A DNA stretch of 64,000 nt from Chitinophagaceae bacterium (lineage in GTDB: Bacteria; Bacteroidota; Bacteroidia; Chitinophagales; Chitinophagaceae), in contig JADKHN010000006.1 of NCBI GenBank assembly GCA_016721725.1, positions 868,001 to 932,000 on the forward strand, read 5' to 3'. Below are positions 34,841 through 44,465 of the stretch, piece by piece. A program made the position numbers and the translations under genes. Position 1 is the stretch's first letter; every line of letters begins with the position of its first letter. The notes below the pieces were generated by a model. The model saw only the letters and a program-made list of their open reading frames with translations, had not been told where the DNA came from and did no database searches.

Positions 34841-36022
34841 TCACAACACCTGAACGATCAGGAATTTCAGGTAATGGGTATTCTCCTGGTCAAACAGGAC
34901 CGGGTGGTCGGCCGATTGCGCATTAAAAGTAACCTGCCGGATCCTGCGTTTCGCATCAGTGGCTGCCATTTGGATCGTCTGGAGGAATAACTGGGGCTGA
35001 ACCAGGTTGGTGCAGCTGGAAGTGACCAGGAATCCGCCCGGCTTCACCAGTTTCATGCCGCGCAGGTTGATCTCCTTATATCCGGCAATGGCTTTATCAA
35101 TTGTCGCCCTGCTTTTGGTGAATGAAGGCGGATCCAGCATAACCACATCCCATTGTCTGCCCTCCTTTGTCCATTCCTTTAAAACATCGAATGCATTGAT
35201 ACATTCGAAACGACAGATCTCATTCACCCCATTCAGGACTGCATTCCGATTGCACATATCGATCGCCTGCTGAGAGATGTCAAGTCCGAGTACAGACCTG
35301 GCTCCGTAACAAGCCGCACTCACCTCAAAGGAACCCGTATAACAAAAGGCGCCCAGCACATCCGCTCCTTTTACAATATGCTGAATGGCCCTTCGGTTAT
35401 CCTGCTGATCCAGGAAATAACCGGTCTTCTGACCCTGGGCGATATCCACGTAAAACTTCAACCCATTCTCCCGTATCGTGATCAGGGTATCGAATGGAGC
35501 TGATAAAAATCCCTTTACCTGTTCCATGCCTTCCAGTTCCCTGACGGGCACATCGTTCCTTTCATAGATCCCCTTGGGCGAAAAGATTTTTTCGATGGCC
35601 GCGACAATGGCCGGTTTCCATACATCCATACCCAGCGCAAGGGTTTGAATGACAAAATAATCGTTGAATTTATCGATCACCAGTTGGGGAAGATCATCGG
35701 CTTCGCCGAAAACCAGCCGGCAATTTTCGGTATACCCGATCTTTTGCCGGTAAGCCCAGGCCTGCGCGATCCGGTTTAAAAAGAAATCCGCATCGATGAC
35801 CTCACTTTGATCCCGGGTCAGTAGACGAACCATGATCTGTGATGCAGGATTGATATACCCGCGTCCAACGAATTTTTTGTCATGCGTATAAACATTCACC
35901 ACTTCACCGGCCTTCGCCGCCGAATCAAGTGCCTTGCCCCGGTTGATCTCATTGGCATAGATCCAGGGATGACCACCCGCTATCCTGCGGCTGATATTCT
36001 TGTTCAGGAAGACGCTTTTCAT
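34841..36022 (-). CDS. RlmI-like class I SAM-dependent rRNA methyltransferase
   Basis: A 393-residue protein; the ATG at 36022 (MKSVFLNKNISRRI) matches the family N-terminus, while the longer frame from 36088 adds residues overlapping the grpE control region. It has an N-terminal PUA domain (GHPWIYANEINRG), then an EEHEE-like domain and a Rossmann methyltransferase with DVLGAFCYTGSFEVSAA (motif I) and MLDPPSFTKS (NPPxF-type motif). The family includes RlmI, which makes 5-methylcytosine 1962 in 23S rRNA. It is divergent from grpE over about 135 bases. Confidence 0.9.
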   Translation of the reverse strand: MKSVFLNKNISRRIAGGHPWIYANEINRGKALDSAAKAGEVVNVYTHDKKFVGRGYINPASQIMVRLLTRDQSEVIDADFFLNRIAQAWAYRQKIGYTENCRLVFGEADDLPQLVIDKFNDYFVIQTLALGMDVWKPAIVAAIEKIFSPKGIYERNDVPVRELEGMEQVKGFLSAPFDTLITIRENGLKFYVDIAQGQKTGYFLDQQDNRRAIQHIVKGADVLGAFCYTGSFEVSAACYGARSVLGLDISQQAIDMCNRNAVLNGVNEICRFECINAFDVLKEWTKEGRQWDVVMLDPPSFTKSRATIDKAIAGYKEINLRGMKLVKPGGFLVTSSCTNLVQPQLFLQTIQMAATDAKRRIRQVTFNAQSADHPVLFDQENTHYLKFLIVQVL

Positions 36023-36107
36023 GCCGTAAAGGTAGCTGAATGCGCCAAGACGGGCGAAATGAGCCTCTTCCCCTCTAAAAATTGCCAATTTGACCGTAAA
36101 TGCAGGC

Positions 36108-36137
36108 TTGGCAAAATGTTTGACTGTTGTACCTTCG
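36108..36137 (+). promoter_or_regulatory. Promoter of grpE-dnaJ
   Basis: TTG at 36108-36110 and TACCTTCG at 36130-36137 (one mismatch to TAnnTTTG) are separated by 19 bases. The grpE start follows 20 bases later. No CIRCE-type inverted repeat was seen. Confidence 0.55.
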
Positions 36138-36157
36138 CAACCAATTTTAATAGAACC

Positions 36158-36706
36158 ATGCCAGAAAAAGAAACCCTAGACCCGGAAAACATTGAGCTGA
36201 ATATCAATGCGGATGCCGAACTGCCGGGCAACAGCCATTTAAGTAATGAAGGCGCCGAAAACGCGATGGAAAAGATCCAGTCGGAACTGGAAGAACAAAA
36301 GGACAAATACCTTCGCCTGTTCGCTGAATTCGATAATTTTAAACGCCGCAGCGCCAAAGAAAGGATCGATCTGATCTCGACCGCAGGAAAGGACGTGATC
36401 GTTTCACTGCTGGATGTACTCGATGATTGCGACCGGGCTGAAAAACAGTTACAAGAGGCCGGGGATACGGGCATCAACCGGGAAGGCATCCAGCTCATCT
36501 TCAATAAACTGAGAAACACTTTACAGTCAAAGGGACTGAAAGCGATGAATAGCCTGGGCACCGAATTCGATGTGGAGAAACACGAAGCGATCACCGAAGT
36601 GCCGGCACCGGATGATAAGAAAGGTTTTGTCGTGGATGAGATCGAAAAAGGCTATTACCTGAATGACAAGATCATCCGCTTTGCCAAAGTGGTGGTTGGT
36701 AAATAG
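36158..36706 (+). CDS. grpE: Nucleotide exchange factor GrpE
   Basis: A 182-residue protein starting at ATG 36158 (MPEKETLDPENIE), with an acidic N-terminus, a long coiled coil (about residues 40-80: EELEEQKDKYLRLFAEFDNFKRR-type) and the C-terminal beta domain ending FVVDEIEKGYYLNDKIIRFAKVVV. GrpE releases ADP from DnaK. An extended frame upstream overlaps the divergent methyltransferase gene and is rejected. dnaJ follows 75 bases downstream in the same direction; dnaK is not in the window. Confidence 0.95.
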   Translation: MPEKETLDPENIELNINADAELPGNSHLSNEGAENAMEKIQSELEEQKDKYLRLFAEFDNFKRRSAKERIDLISTAGKDVIVSLLDVLDDCDRAEKQLQEAGDTGINREGIQLIFNKLRNTLQSKGLKAMNSLGTEFDVEKHEAITEVPAPDDKKGFVVDEIEKGYYLNDKIIRFAKVVVGK

Positions 36707-36781
36707 ACGGCTGAAATCCAAAATTCCGAATCCCGGAACAGTAGACCATTAAATTTTGACCCTTAAATACCCCGCAACAGG

Positions 36782-37957
36782 ATGGGCACGAAAAGAGACT
36801 TTTATGAAATACTGGGCGTGAGCAAATCAGCTTCGGCAGATGAGATCAAAAAGGCGTACCGCAAAGTGGCCATGCAATTCCATCCCGACCGTAACCCGGG
36901 TGACAAGTCTGCCGAGGAAAAATTCAAGGAAGCGGCTGAAGCCTACGAGGTATTGAGCGATCCGGATAAAAGGGCACAGTACGACCGCTTCGGTCACCAG
37001 GCATTCTCCCCCGGAAGAGGCGGTGGCGGAGGATACAGCGGTGGCGGAATGAATATGGATGACATCTTTAGCCAGTTCGGCGACATCTTCGGTGATGAAA
37101 GTCCGTTCGGCAGCTTCTTCGGCGGCGGCGGAAACCGGAGAGGTTCAGGCACCCGTACCCGTGGTGTAAGGGGAAGCAATATCCGCGTAAAACTGAAATT
37201 GAATTTTGAAGAGATCGCCAAAGGTACCACCAAGACGATCAAGGTAAAGAAATATGTGGTTTGCAAGACCTGCAGCGGCAATGGCGCCAAGGACAAGACC
37301 AGTGTACAAACCTGCGGTACCTGCGGTGGCAGTGGCCAGGTGCGCCGGGTACAGAACACTTTCTTAGGGCAGATGCAAACCGTCACCACCTGCCCTACCT
37401 GCAACGGGGAAGGCTCAACGGTACTTCATAAATGCACGGCCTGCAAGGGTGAGGGGCGGGTCTATGATGACGAGACCGTCACGATCGAGATCCCGGCCGG
37501 TGTACAGGAAGGCATGCAATTGAGTATGAGTGGGAAGGGCAATGCTGGAGAACGGGGAGGAGCCAGCGGCGACCTGATCGTCCTGATCGAGGAAGAAGCT
37601 CATCCGCAATTGCACCGGGACGGACTGAATGTTGCGTATGACCTCCATATCTCCATCCCTGATGCCGTTTTCGGCATGCACGCTGAAGTGCCCACCATCG
37701 ACGGAAGGGCCAAGATCAAGATTCCGGCCGGCACCCAAAGCGGTAAGATATTCCGGTTGAAAGGAAAGGGATTCCCCAGTGTGAACAGTTACGAAAAAGG
37801 GGATCAGCTGATCCAGGTGAATGTATGGACGCCCCAGCACATCAGTGCGGAGGAAAAGCAAATGCTCGAAAAATTACATCAATCCCCCAACTTCACGCCT
37901 AAGCCGGAGAAGAATGATAAGTCTTTCTTTGAAAAAGTGAGGGAGATGTTCAGTTAG
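36782..37957 (+). CDS. dnaJ: Chaperone DnaJ
   Basis: A 391-residue type I J-protein: J domain with HPD (FHPDRNPG, about residues 30-40), Gly/Phe-rich region (residues about 75-120), four zinc-finger repeats CKTCSGNG, CGTCGGSG, CPTCNGEG and CTACKGEG (about 160-225), and the C-terminal substrate-binding domain ending EKVREMFS. It stimulates DnaK and recruits unfolded proteins. It follows grpE with a 75-base gap, and its stop overlaps the convergent VWA gene by four bases. Confidence 0.97.
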   Translation: MGTKRDFYEILGVSKSASADEIKKAYRKVAMQFHPDRNPGDKSAEEKFKEAAEAYEVLSDPDKRAQYDRFGHQAFSPGRGGGGGYSGGGMNMDDIFSQFGDIFGDESPFGSFFGGGGNRRGSGTRTRGVRGSNIRVKLKLNFEEIAKGTTKTIKVKKYVVCKTCSGNGAKDKTSVQTCGTCGGSGQVRRVQNTFLGQMQTVTTCPTCNGEGSTVLHKCTACKGEGRVYDDETVTIEIPAGVQEGMQLSMSGKGNAGERGGASGDLIVLIEEEAHPQLHRDGLNVAYDLHISIPDAVFGMHAEVPTIDGRAKIKIPAGTQSGKIFRLKGKGFPSVNSYEKGDQLIQVNVWTPQHISAEEKQMLEKLHQSPNFTPKPEKNDKSFFEKVREMFS

Positions 37958-39723
37958 TCTTCTTTTTTCCGTTTCTTTTTTTTGGCTGCGTAGATCTTCT
38001 GGGCCTTATTGATCAGTTCGAGGAACTCCGTTTGAAGGAAATTACCCGGATCATAGGACCTGAGCGCAATATTCTCGATATCGATCCAGTCTGCATCATT
38101 GATATATTTCGATTGCTTCAGCTTAAGGGCGAACATGGTCACGGCGGTAGCGAACTGCAATTCCTTGTCCAGTTGCTGGAACTCCGTATAATTGAGCGGG
38201 CAGACCATATCAAATTCCTTATGCAATGTATCGTTACAGAGTCCGTATTGTAACTCAAGATCCGCGATCCCTTCACCGCCGGCCGGACTGACCGCTTTGA
38301 AGGAAAGATCCGAAGCAGGCCTGATCTCGAAAATGGCCAACAGGCTGTTCCCGCTGCCGACCTCACCGCCTTCCAGGTCGATGCTGCTCTTGTTGACCGC
38401 GTCGCGCCGGTTGTCAAAACCGATCAACCGGTATTCCTTTACGAATTTTGGATTGAACCTGATGTTCATGAATACATCGTCGGCAACAGCATAAAAGGTC
38501 TGGGTCAGTTCCTTGACCAGGACTTTTTCTGCCTCCTGGATATCATCCAGGTAAGCGAAATTGCCATTTCCCCTTTTGGCCAGTGTCTCGAGTTTAGAAT
38601 CCTTGAAATTGCCCATACCAACGCCCAGGCAGGTGAGATAAACCCCCGATTGCCTTTGCTTGGTAATGAAATCGTCCAGCTCCTTTTCAGTGGAGATCCC
38701 GACATTGAAATCCCCGTCGGTTGCCAGGATCACCCGGTTATTCCCGTCCTTGATGAAGGTGCTTTTGGCTAGCTGGTAGGCGGCCAGGATGGCGGCCTCT
38801 CCCGGTGTATCGCCGCCCGCGGTCAATTCCTCAATGGATTGGATGATCTTCTGCTTCTCAGCCCCACTGGTTGGTTTTAACCAAATGCCGACGTTCCCGC
38901 CATAGGTGACAATCGAGATAGTGTCTTTTGCACGGAGATTCCTGACCAGCAATTGAAAAGCCGCCTTGAGCAGGGGCAGGCGGTTCGGCTGGTCCATGCT
39001 GCCGGAAACATCAATGAGAAATACAAAATTGCCCGAAGGGACCCGGTCAAGGTCCAGCTTCTTCGCATTGACATTGACATATAACAGTTGCTTCTCCGCA
39101 TCCCAGGGGCAGGATCCGAGCATGGATTCCATTCCGAAAATATCACCGTTCTTAGGTTCCTTATAGCCCAGGTTGAAATAATTGAGCATTTCTTCGGTAC
39201 GGACCGCATCAGGGGGCACCAAGCTGCCGATCCGGATGAACCGACGGACATTGCTGTAAGAGGCCCGGTTCACATTCAACGCGAACCCCGTATTGGGAAA
39301 ACGGGATGCATCCACAAAATCGTTCTCCACCAATTGAAAATAGGTCTCTTCATTGACCGTCCATGGCCTTCGGTTGGCCTGGTTCAGGTCCTTCGTGACC
39401 GACACCAGCCTGATCTTATTGCGGTTGACATTCGAAGCCAGAACCTTCATCGTGAGGTTCTGCCATTGGTCGGATTTCACATTGATCGTAGTAGTCTCAT
39501 AACCTTCCAGGCTGAGATTCAGTGAATCGTTCAAGACATTGGTGGTAAAGCCGAAACTGCCGAAGGATCCGGTATAATACGCGTAATGGTTGGAGAGGAG
39601 GAGAATCCTTACGTTGGACAGCGGTTGATTGTTTTCATCCCGGACCTCGCCGCGAAGATAATACTGAGCATTCGCCTGTAAGGCAATGCAGAGGATCAGC
39701 ATATGGTACAACCTCAATCTCAA
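37954..39723 (-). CDS. Exported VWA-domain protein (YfbK-like) with carboxypeptidase-regulatory-like N-terminus
   Basis: A 589-residue protein with a signal peptide (MRLRLYHMLILCIALQANAQ), an Ig-like carboxypeptidase-regulatory domain (about 22-95), a von Willebrand-type N-terminal region (about 120-225), a VWA domain with the complete MIDAS start DVSGSM (238-243) and TDGDFNVGI, and a C-terminal DUF3520-like region (about 430-585). It ends in a Lys-rich KKKKRKKED tail. YfbK-like proteins bind partners via metal at the MIDAS site; the role is unknown. It is convergent with dnaJ and follows the HPRT gene on the same strand. Confidence 0.87.
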   Translation of the reverse strand: MRLRLYHMLILCIALQANAQYYLRGEVRDENNQPLSNVRILLLSNHYAYYTGSFGSFGFTTNVLNDSLNLSLEGYETTTINVKSDQWQNLTMKVLASNVNRNKIRLVSVTKDLNQANRRPWTVNEETYFQLVENDFVDASRFPNTGFALNVNRASYSNVRRFIRIGSLVPPDAVRTEEMLNYFNLGYKEPKNGDIFGMESMLGSCPWDAEKQLLYVNVNAKKLDLDRVPSGNFVFLIDVSGSMDQPNRLPLLKAAFQLLVRNLRAKDTISIVTYGGNVGIWLKPTSGAEKQKIIQSIEELTAGGDTPGEAAILAAYQLAKSTFIKDGNNRVILATDGDFNVGISTEKELDDFITKQRQSGVYLTCLGVGMGNFKDSKLETLAKRGNGNFAYLDDIQEAEKVLVKELTQTFYAVADDVFMNIRFNPKFVKEYRLIGFDNRRDAVNKSSIDLEGGEVGSGNSLLAIFEIRPASDLSFKAVSPAGGEGIADLELQYGLCNDTLHKEFDMVCPLNYTEFQQLDKELQFATAVTMFALKLKQSKYINDADWIDIENIALRSYDPGNFLQTEFLELINKAQKIYAAKKKKRKKED

Positions 39724-39796
39724 CAGTAGATGTTTATAGCGATGTAATCACCGATTACCTGAACAAGACATCCCCCGGAAGCCGAATGTTGCCTGC

Positions 39797-40375
39797 TTAA
39801 TCCTCCGTAAGCTGATAAATTTCACGAAGATTACGTCCAAGCCCGTCATAGTCCAGCCCATACCCCAGTAAAAACTTATCCGGCACGCTGAAACCCAGGT
39901 AATCGATCTTGAGGGGATGGACCTGTGCATCAGGTTTATGCAACAAAGCCGCGATCCTCAGTGAGGCAGGTTGCTGGTTGACGAGTTGTGGCAGGAATTC
40001 GGACAGGGTCTTACCGGTATCCACGATATCCTCCACGATCACCACATGCCTGCCTTTGAGGGATTCGTCCAGGCCGATGGAAGTGATGACATTCCCGGTC
40101 GATTTGGTGCCCTTATAGGAAGCCAGTTTGATGAAACAGATCTCGGCATCAATGGTCAGTTCGCGAAAAAGGTCGGCTGCAAACATGAATGACCCATTCA
40201 AAATGGCCACGAACAAAGGTCGCTTTCCTTCATAATCGGCATTCATTTCAGCGGCGATGCGATTCACCTGAACCTGGATCTCGGATGCCTTCAGATAGGG
40301 TTTGAATTTTTTATCCAGTACTTGTACGATCATATGGTTTGTTATTAACGCCCGTTTGCCGGACTTAGTATCCAT
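39797..40375 (-). CDS. hpt: Hypoxanthine phosphoribosyltransferase
   Basis: A 192-residue type I phosphoribosyltransferase with the PRPP loop VVIVEDIVDTGKTL (about residues 103-116) and the purine-binding end KFLLGYGLDYDGLGRNL. It salvages hypoxanthine and guanine to IMP and GMP. The start ATG overlaps the stop of the upstream glucosaminidase gene in a TAATG arrangement, implying coupled translation; an internal Met (MIVQVLDKKF) at 40333 is an alternative start closer to family length. Confidence 0.92.
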   Translation of the reverse strand: MDTKSGKRALITNHMIVQVLDKKFKPYLKASEIQVQVNRIAAEMNADYEGKRPLFVAILNGSFMFAADLFRELTIDAEICFIKLASYKGTKSTGNVITSIGLDESLKGRHVVIVEDIVDTGKTLSEFLPQLVNQQPASLRIAALLHKPDAQVHPLKIDYLGFSVPDKFLLGYGLDYDGLGRNLREIYQLTED

Positions 40376-41511
40376 TATTTGGCGACGATCAGTTTTTGTC
40401 CCGCTTTTATCTCATCTGCATCCAGCTGGTTCCATTGCCGCAGTTGCTGAACGGATACATTGAATTTTTTCGCGATCGAAAAAAGCCCTTCCCGGGGAGC
40501 TACTTCATAGTATCTCCATTTAGGTGAACCAGACGAAGCTTCTGCTTTTCCGGGACGCAACAGGAGGCTGGTCCCCGCTTCGGGCCTGCCTTCCCCGTCC
40601 AGTTTATTGTAATCGAGCAGGTATTGCAACTGGATCCCGTTCTTCTGGGCGATATCATAATAAGATTCCCCAGGCTGAACAAGATGATCTTCTCTTTCCC
40701 CTGTCCTGGATTTCTTTTCCAGGAACACATATTGAGCCTTGCCCAGCACACCGTCTTCTGCCAGTTCATTATAAGCGAGCATCTTGCCCAGGTTCACCTG
40801 GTTGCGGGTAGCGATCAGCAGGAGTGATGTACCCTTTGCGGCATAAACGCATTTACTGCCATTGATGGTAAGCAGTTTTAGCGGCTGATCGACTAAGCTG
40901 GAAGTATTGCTGTCCGTATCGGTTGAAAAGGCAGTTTCTGTCCTGGCCACCATCATCGTATCCCGGCCGGTTTCCTTTGCCAGGCCGGTATCACCTACCG
41001 GGTTCAACCCGGCCAGGGTGTATTGCTGCAGGTTATATTGCTCGATATTGCGGATGAGGATATCCGGGTATTTCGGGTTGGTGGCATATCCCGCTTTTTT
41101 CAGGCCCCGGGCCCAGCCTTTGTAATCAGCGGCATCCAGACTGAACAGGAACCCATACCGGGAGCTACCCCTCAGAAAATTGCTGTGATCCCGAAAACTT
41201 TCCTCAGCCGATGGATAGGCCCGGAAACATTCCCCGCTTTCGTCGTCATCATGATACACCACATTTCCTGTCCAGGTATTCTTGCATTTGATGCCGAAAT
41301 GATTATTGGATCTCTTCACCAGGTCGCTGTTCCCGCTCTCTGTTTCCAGTATACCCTGGGCGAGGGTGATCGCCGCAGGAACACCCACCCGTTTCATTTC
41401 GCTGATGGCATAGTCCTTATACTGGTTCACATATTGCTCCGGCGTCATCCGCTGGGCGAATGTGCTTAAGGAAGTGCACAATATGAATCCTATGATCAAT
41501 AAATTCCGCAT
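40375..41511 (-). CDS. Exported glucosaminidase-domain protein with LysM repeats
   Basis: A 378-residue protein with a signal peptide ending at TFAQ, then a mannosyl-glycoprotein endo-beta-N-acetylglucosaminidase-like domain (about residues 22-165) with the catalytic-region ITLAQGILETESGNSDL and FGIKCKNTW. Two LysM modules sit at the C-terminus (HLVQPGESYYDIAQ and YEVAPREGLFSIAKKF). It would cut peptidoglycan glycan strands during growth or division. The O-methyltransferase gene ends four bases upstream and hpt overlaps downstream, giving a three-gene operon of unlike functions. Confidence 0.93.
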   Translation of the reverse strand: MRNLLIIGFILCTSLSTFAQRMTPEQYVNQYKDYAISEMKRVGVPAAITLAQGILETESGNSDLVKRSNNHFGIKCKNTWTGNVVYHDDDESGECFRAYPSAEESFRDHSNFLRGSSRYGFLFSLDAADYKGWARGLKKAGYATNPKYPDILIRNIEQYNLQQYTLAGLNPVGDTGLAKETGRDTMMVARTETAFSTDTDSNTSSLVDQPLKLLTINGSKCVYAAKGTSLLLIATRNQVNLGKMLAYNELAEDGVLGKAQYVFLEKKSRTGEREDHLVQPGESYYDIAQKNGIQLQYLLDYNKLDGEGRPEAGTSLLLRPGKAEASSGSPKWRYYEVAPREGLFSIAKKFNVSVQQLRQWNQLDADEIKAGQKLIVAK

Positions 41512-41515
41512 CGGT

Positions 41516-42163
41516 TTATTTTTTCCTGATCAGCATCAATCCATCCCGGATGGTCAGCATCACCTGTTCCACCCGGTCATCCGCCTTCACGTGTTGGTTG
41601 AATGCGGCTATGGAAATGGCGTTCTTTCCGCTGATGGGCTCTTCCAGTACCTGGCCGTGAAACAACACATTATCAGCCAGGATCCAGCCCCCGGGTCTAA
41701 CCCTTGGCAAAGTTAATTCGTAATAGTTAATATAGTTCACTTTATCGGCATCGATAAATACCAGGTCCCATTCCTCAGCCAGTAGCGGGATGATCTGTAA
41801 AGCATCCCCCCGATGAAGCTTTATCCGATCAGACAGTCCTGCTTTTGAAAAATAGCCTTCGGCGATGTCCGCATCGGGTTCACGAATTTCGATCGTATGG
41901 AGGCGCCCGTTCACAGGAAGGCCATGGGCCAGGCACAGGGTACTGAAACCGGTGAATGTGCCGATCTCCAGGATCCGCATGGGCTGTATCATTCGACTGA
42001 TATATTCCAGGAATTTCCCCTGAACCGGGCCACTGAGCATATGGGCATGGGGATGATGGGCCCGGGTATAGGCTTCGATCTCCATCAGCAATTCATCGGG
42101 CAAGGAACTGTTTTGCAATGCATATTCTTCCGCGAGAGAATTGACCAGGTCCATGGTTGACAA
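41516..42163 (-). CDS. O-methyltransferase, class I SAM-dependent
   Basis: A 215-residue protein of the catechol-O-methyltransferase-like family: ILEIGTFTGFSTLCLA (motif I), LHTIEIREPDADIAEG, DLVFIDADKVNYINYYEL with the metal-binding Asp, and GGWILADNVLFHGQV. It needs Mg2+ and methylates a hydroxyl of a small aromatic or a similar compound; the substrate is unknown. First gene of a minus-strand operon with the glucosaminidase and HPRT genes; the SSS symporter gene ends about 100 bases upstream. Confidence 0.92.
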   Translation of the reverse strand: MSTMDLVNSLAEEYALQNSSLPDELLMEIEAYTRAHHPHAHMLSGPVQGKFLEYISRMIQPMRILEIGTFTGFSTLCLAHGLPVNGRLHTIEIREPDADIAEGYFSKAGLSDRIKLHRGDALQIIPLLAEEWDLVFIDADKVNYINYYELTLPRVRPGGWILADNVLFHGQVLEEPISGKNAISIAAFNQHVKADDRVEQVMLTIRDGLMLIRKK

Positions 42164-42267
42164 ATGCGTTTACTTACTAAAACTGAATTACGTTGATCTT
42201 TAGGGTATTATATTATGCGATTCCGGCCGATTAAAAAAAAGTTAAAACCCATTTAGTTGCCCGGGGA

Positions 42268-43836
42268 TCATGCTGAAACGGTCAGGTCTGATTCGTTCTT
42301 TTCCTTTTCCAATTCCCGCTTCACATCTTTCCGGGAAATAAGGAACAAGCCGAAAAAGGTGAGCAGTCCGTTGAAGATCAGTATCTCAATACCGATCTTG
42401 AACCCTCCGAAGACCCGCTGGGAAAAAGAAAGCAGGTCAGAAGCGGAGGACCCGGTCAACCCGAACCGCTTGATGAACCATTCCGGGTTATTGATGAAAT
42501 CGATCCCGAAGATCAGGAGGGGTGACAGAAGACAAACAGCCAAAGCGTATTTATCCTTGATGCTGCGATGGGTGAGGATACCGAAGGCGAATAATCCCAG
42601 CAGGGGACCATAGGTATAGCCGGCCACTTTCAGGATCACGTCAATGATCGATTTGTCATCGATCCATTTGAATATCATCACCAGCAGGAAGAAGATGACG
42701 GCGAAGGTCAGGTGCACCGTCAGCCGGGTATTCTTTTTTTGTTTCTCCGTAAGCCTGGATTTCTTTTTCAATCCCAGGATATCGATACAGAAAGAGGAGG
42801 TCAGCGCGGTAAGGGCGCCATCCGCACTGGGAAAAAGCGCCGAGATCAGTCCGATGATGAAGATCACGGAGATCGCTACGGATAATGTACCCCCTAATGC
42901 GATCGAGGGAAAAAGGTCATCCCCTTTTACAGTAACTCCTGTTTGAGCCGCATACAGGTACAGTAACCCGCCCATGAACAGGAACAAGAGGTTCACAAAG
43001 ATGAGGATGGTGCTCAGGGTGAGGATATTCTTCTGGGAATCCCTCAGGGTACGCACACTGATATTCTTTTGCATCATTTCCTGGTCCAGTCCCGTCATGG
43101 CGATCGTGATGAACATCCCGCCCAGTATCTGCTTCAGGAAGAAACTGCCTGAATTGGCATCGGTATTGAATATCCTGGACAGCTTGTTTTCCTCTAAGGA
43201 AGTCAGAACGGAGCCGAATGAAATGTCCATTTTATGCATCACAGTAATGATGCAAACGATCAGGCCCAGTAACATGAACGTGGTCTGCAGGGTATCCGTA
43301 TAAACGATCGTTTTAACACCTCCTTCAAAAGTGTACAAGAGGATCAGCAGTAAGATGACCAGCGCCGTCAGCCAGAAGGGTACGCCCATATTGTTCAGGA
43401 TGAATATTTGCAGGATATTGACGACCAGGAACATCCTGGCCGTTGCGCCCAGGGCCCGGGATACGATGAAGAACAAGGCGCCCGTTTTGTATGAAACGGG
43501 ACCGAATCTTTTTTCCAGGTAGAGATAAATGGAGGTCAGGTTGAGTTTGTAATAGATGGGCAACAAGACAAAGGCGATCACCAGGTATCCCAGGAAATAA
43601 CCGATCACTACCTGGAAATACTGGAACCCAACCCCGCCAACCGTGCCCGGCACACTGACGAAGGTGACTCCGGAAAGCGAGGTGCCGATCATGCCAAAAG
43701 CCACCAGCATCCAGTTACTGCTGCGGTTACCGATGAAGAAGGAATCGTTGTTCGAATTGCGGGATGTGAAATAAGCGACCACCAGCAACAACAAAAAATA
43801 TCCGATCACAAAAGAGAACAGGATGAAGGGCGACAT
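42268..43836 (-). CDS. Sodium:solute symporter family protein
   Basis: A 522-residue membrane protein with about thirteen hydrophobic segments and the SSS-family features GMIGTSLSGVTFVSVPG (first Na+ site region), GGVKTIVYTDTLQTTFMLLG and ISALFPSADGALTALTSSF. It belongs to the sodium/solute symporters related to SglT/PutP/NIS; the solute could be a sugar, sialic acid, amino acid or anion and cannot be fixed from sequence by eye. It is divergent from the LOG gene across about 75 bases. Confidence 0.9.
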   Translation of the reverse strand: MSPFILFSFVIGYFLLLLVVAYFTSRNSNNDSFFIGNRSSNWMLVAFGMIGTSLSGVTFVSVPGTVGGVGFQYFQVVIGYFLGYLVIAFVLLPIYYKLNLTSIYLYLEKRFGPVSYKTGALFFIVSRALGATARMFLVVNILQIFILNNMGVPFWLTALVILLLILLYTFEGGVKTIVYTDTLQTTFMLLGLIVCIITVMHKMDISFGSVLTSLEENKLSRIFNTDANSGSFFLKQILGGMFITIAMTGLDQEMMQKNISVRTLRDSQKNILTLSTILIFVNLLFLFMGGLLYLYAAQTGVTVKGDDLFPSIALGGTLSVAISVIFIIGLISALFPSADGALTALTSSFCIDILGLKKKSRLTEKQKKNTRLTVHLTFAVIFFLLVMIFKWIDDKSIIDVILKVAGYTYGPLLGLFAFGILTHRSIKDKYALAVCLLSPLLIFGIDFINNPEWFIKRFGLTGSSASDLLSFSQRVFGGFKIGIEILIFNGLLTFFGLFLISRKDVKRELEKEKNESDLTVSA

Positions 43837-43862
43837 ACGCGGTGTTTAATGTAAAAATAAGC

Positions 43863-43892
43863 TTGAAAATAGAGAAAATTATTGTGTCTTTG
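43863..43892 (+). promoter_or_regulatory. Promoter of the LOG-family gene
   Basis: TTG at 43863-43865 and TGTCTTTG at 43885-43892 (one mismatch to TAnnTTTG) lie 19 bases apart; the start codon is 20 bases downstream. Confidence 0.5.
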
Positions 43893-43912
43893 CCATAAAT
43901 AAACCTGTAAAC

Positions 43913-44452
43913 ATGGATCTATCGGCATTGGCTGTTTTTTGCGGATCTAAAAGCGGAAATAACCCCGTATTTGAATCAGCCGCCAGGGAACTCGGAATCC
44001 TGATGGCCGGCAAAGGCATCACTCTCATCTATGGCGGCGGCAACAAAGGCATCATGGGCGCCATAGCCAATGCCATGCTGGAACGGGATGGCAGGGTCAT
44101 CGGGATCATTCCCGAGATACTCACCGAATGGGAAGCCCACCACCGGGGGATCACGGAACTGATCATCGTGGAAAGCATGCACGTGCGAAAAAAAATGCTC
44201 TATGAGAAATGCGATGCGGCCATCATCCTGCCCGGAGGGTTCGGCACGCTGGACGAATTGTTTGAGATGCTCACCTGGAATCAGCTGAACATCCACAATA
44301 AAAAGATATTCATCCTGAATACAGACGGATTTTACGATCACCTGATCGCCCATGCAAAAAAAATGGAACAGGAAGGATTCCTCTACGACCGGATCGAAGA
44401 AAGAATGATCGTTCTCAACAAGGTGTGCGAATTTGCTGCTTTGCTGGCATAA
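43913..44452 (+). CDS. LOG family protein (TIGR00730)
   Basis: A 179-residue Rossmann-fold protein with FCGSKSGNNPVF at the start, LIYGGGNKGIMGAIANAML, the ExR-type ESMHVRKKMLYEKCDA and the diagnostic PGGFGTLDELFEMLTW. LOG proteins hydrolyse cytokinin nucleoside monophosphates or other nucleotide 5'-monophosphates to the free base and ribose 5-phosphate. All catalytic motifs are kept. It is convergent with the small outer-membrane protein gene, 13 bases between stops. Confidence 0.95.
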   Translation: MDLSALAVFCGSKSGNNPVFESAARELGILMAGKGITLIYGGGNKGIMGAIANAMLERDGRVIGIIPEILTEWEAHHRGITELIIVESMHVRKKMLYEKCDAAIILPGGFGTLDELFEMLTWNQLNIHNKKIFILNTDGFYDHLIAHAKKMEQEGFLYDRIEERMIVLNKVCEFAALLA

Positions 44453-44465
44453 TCGAAAAGGATCC

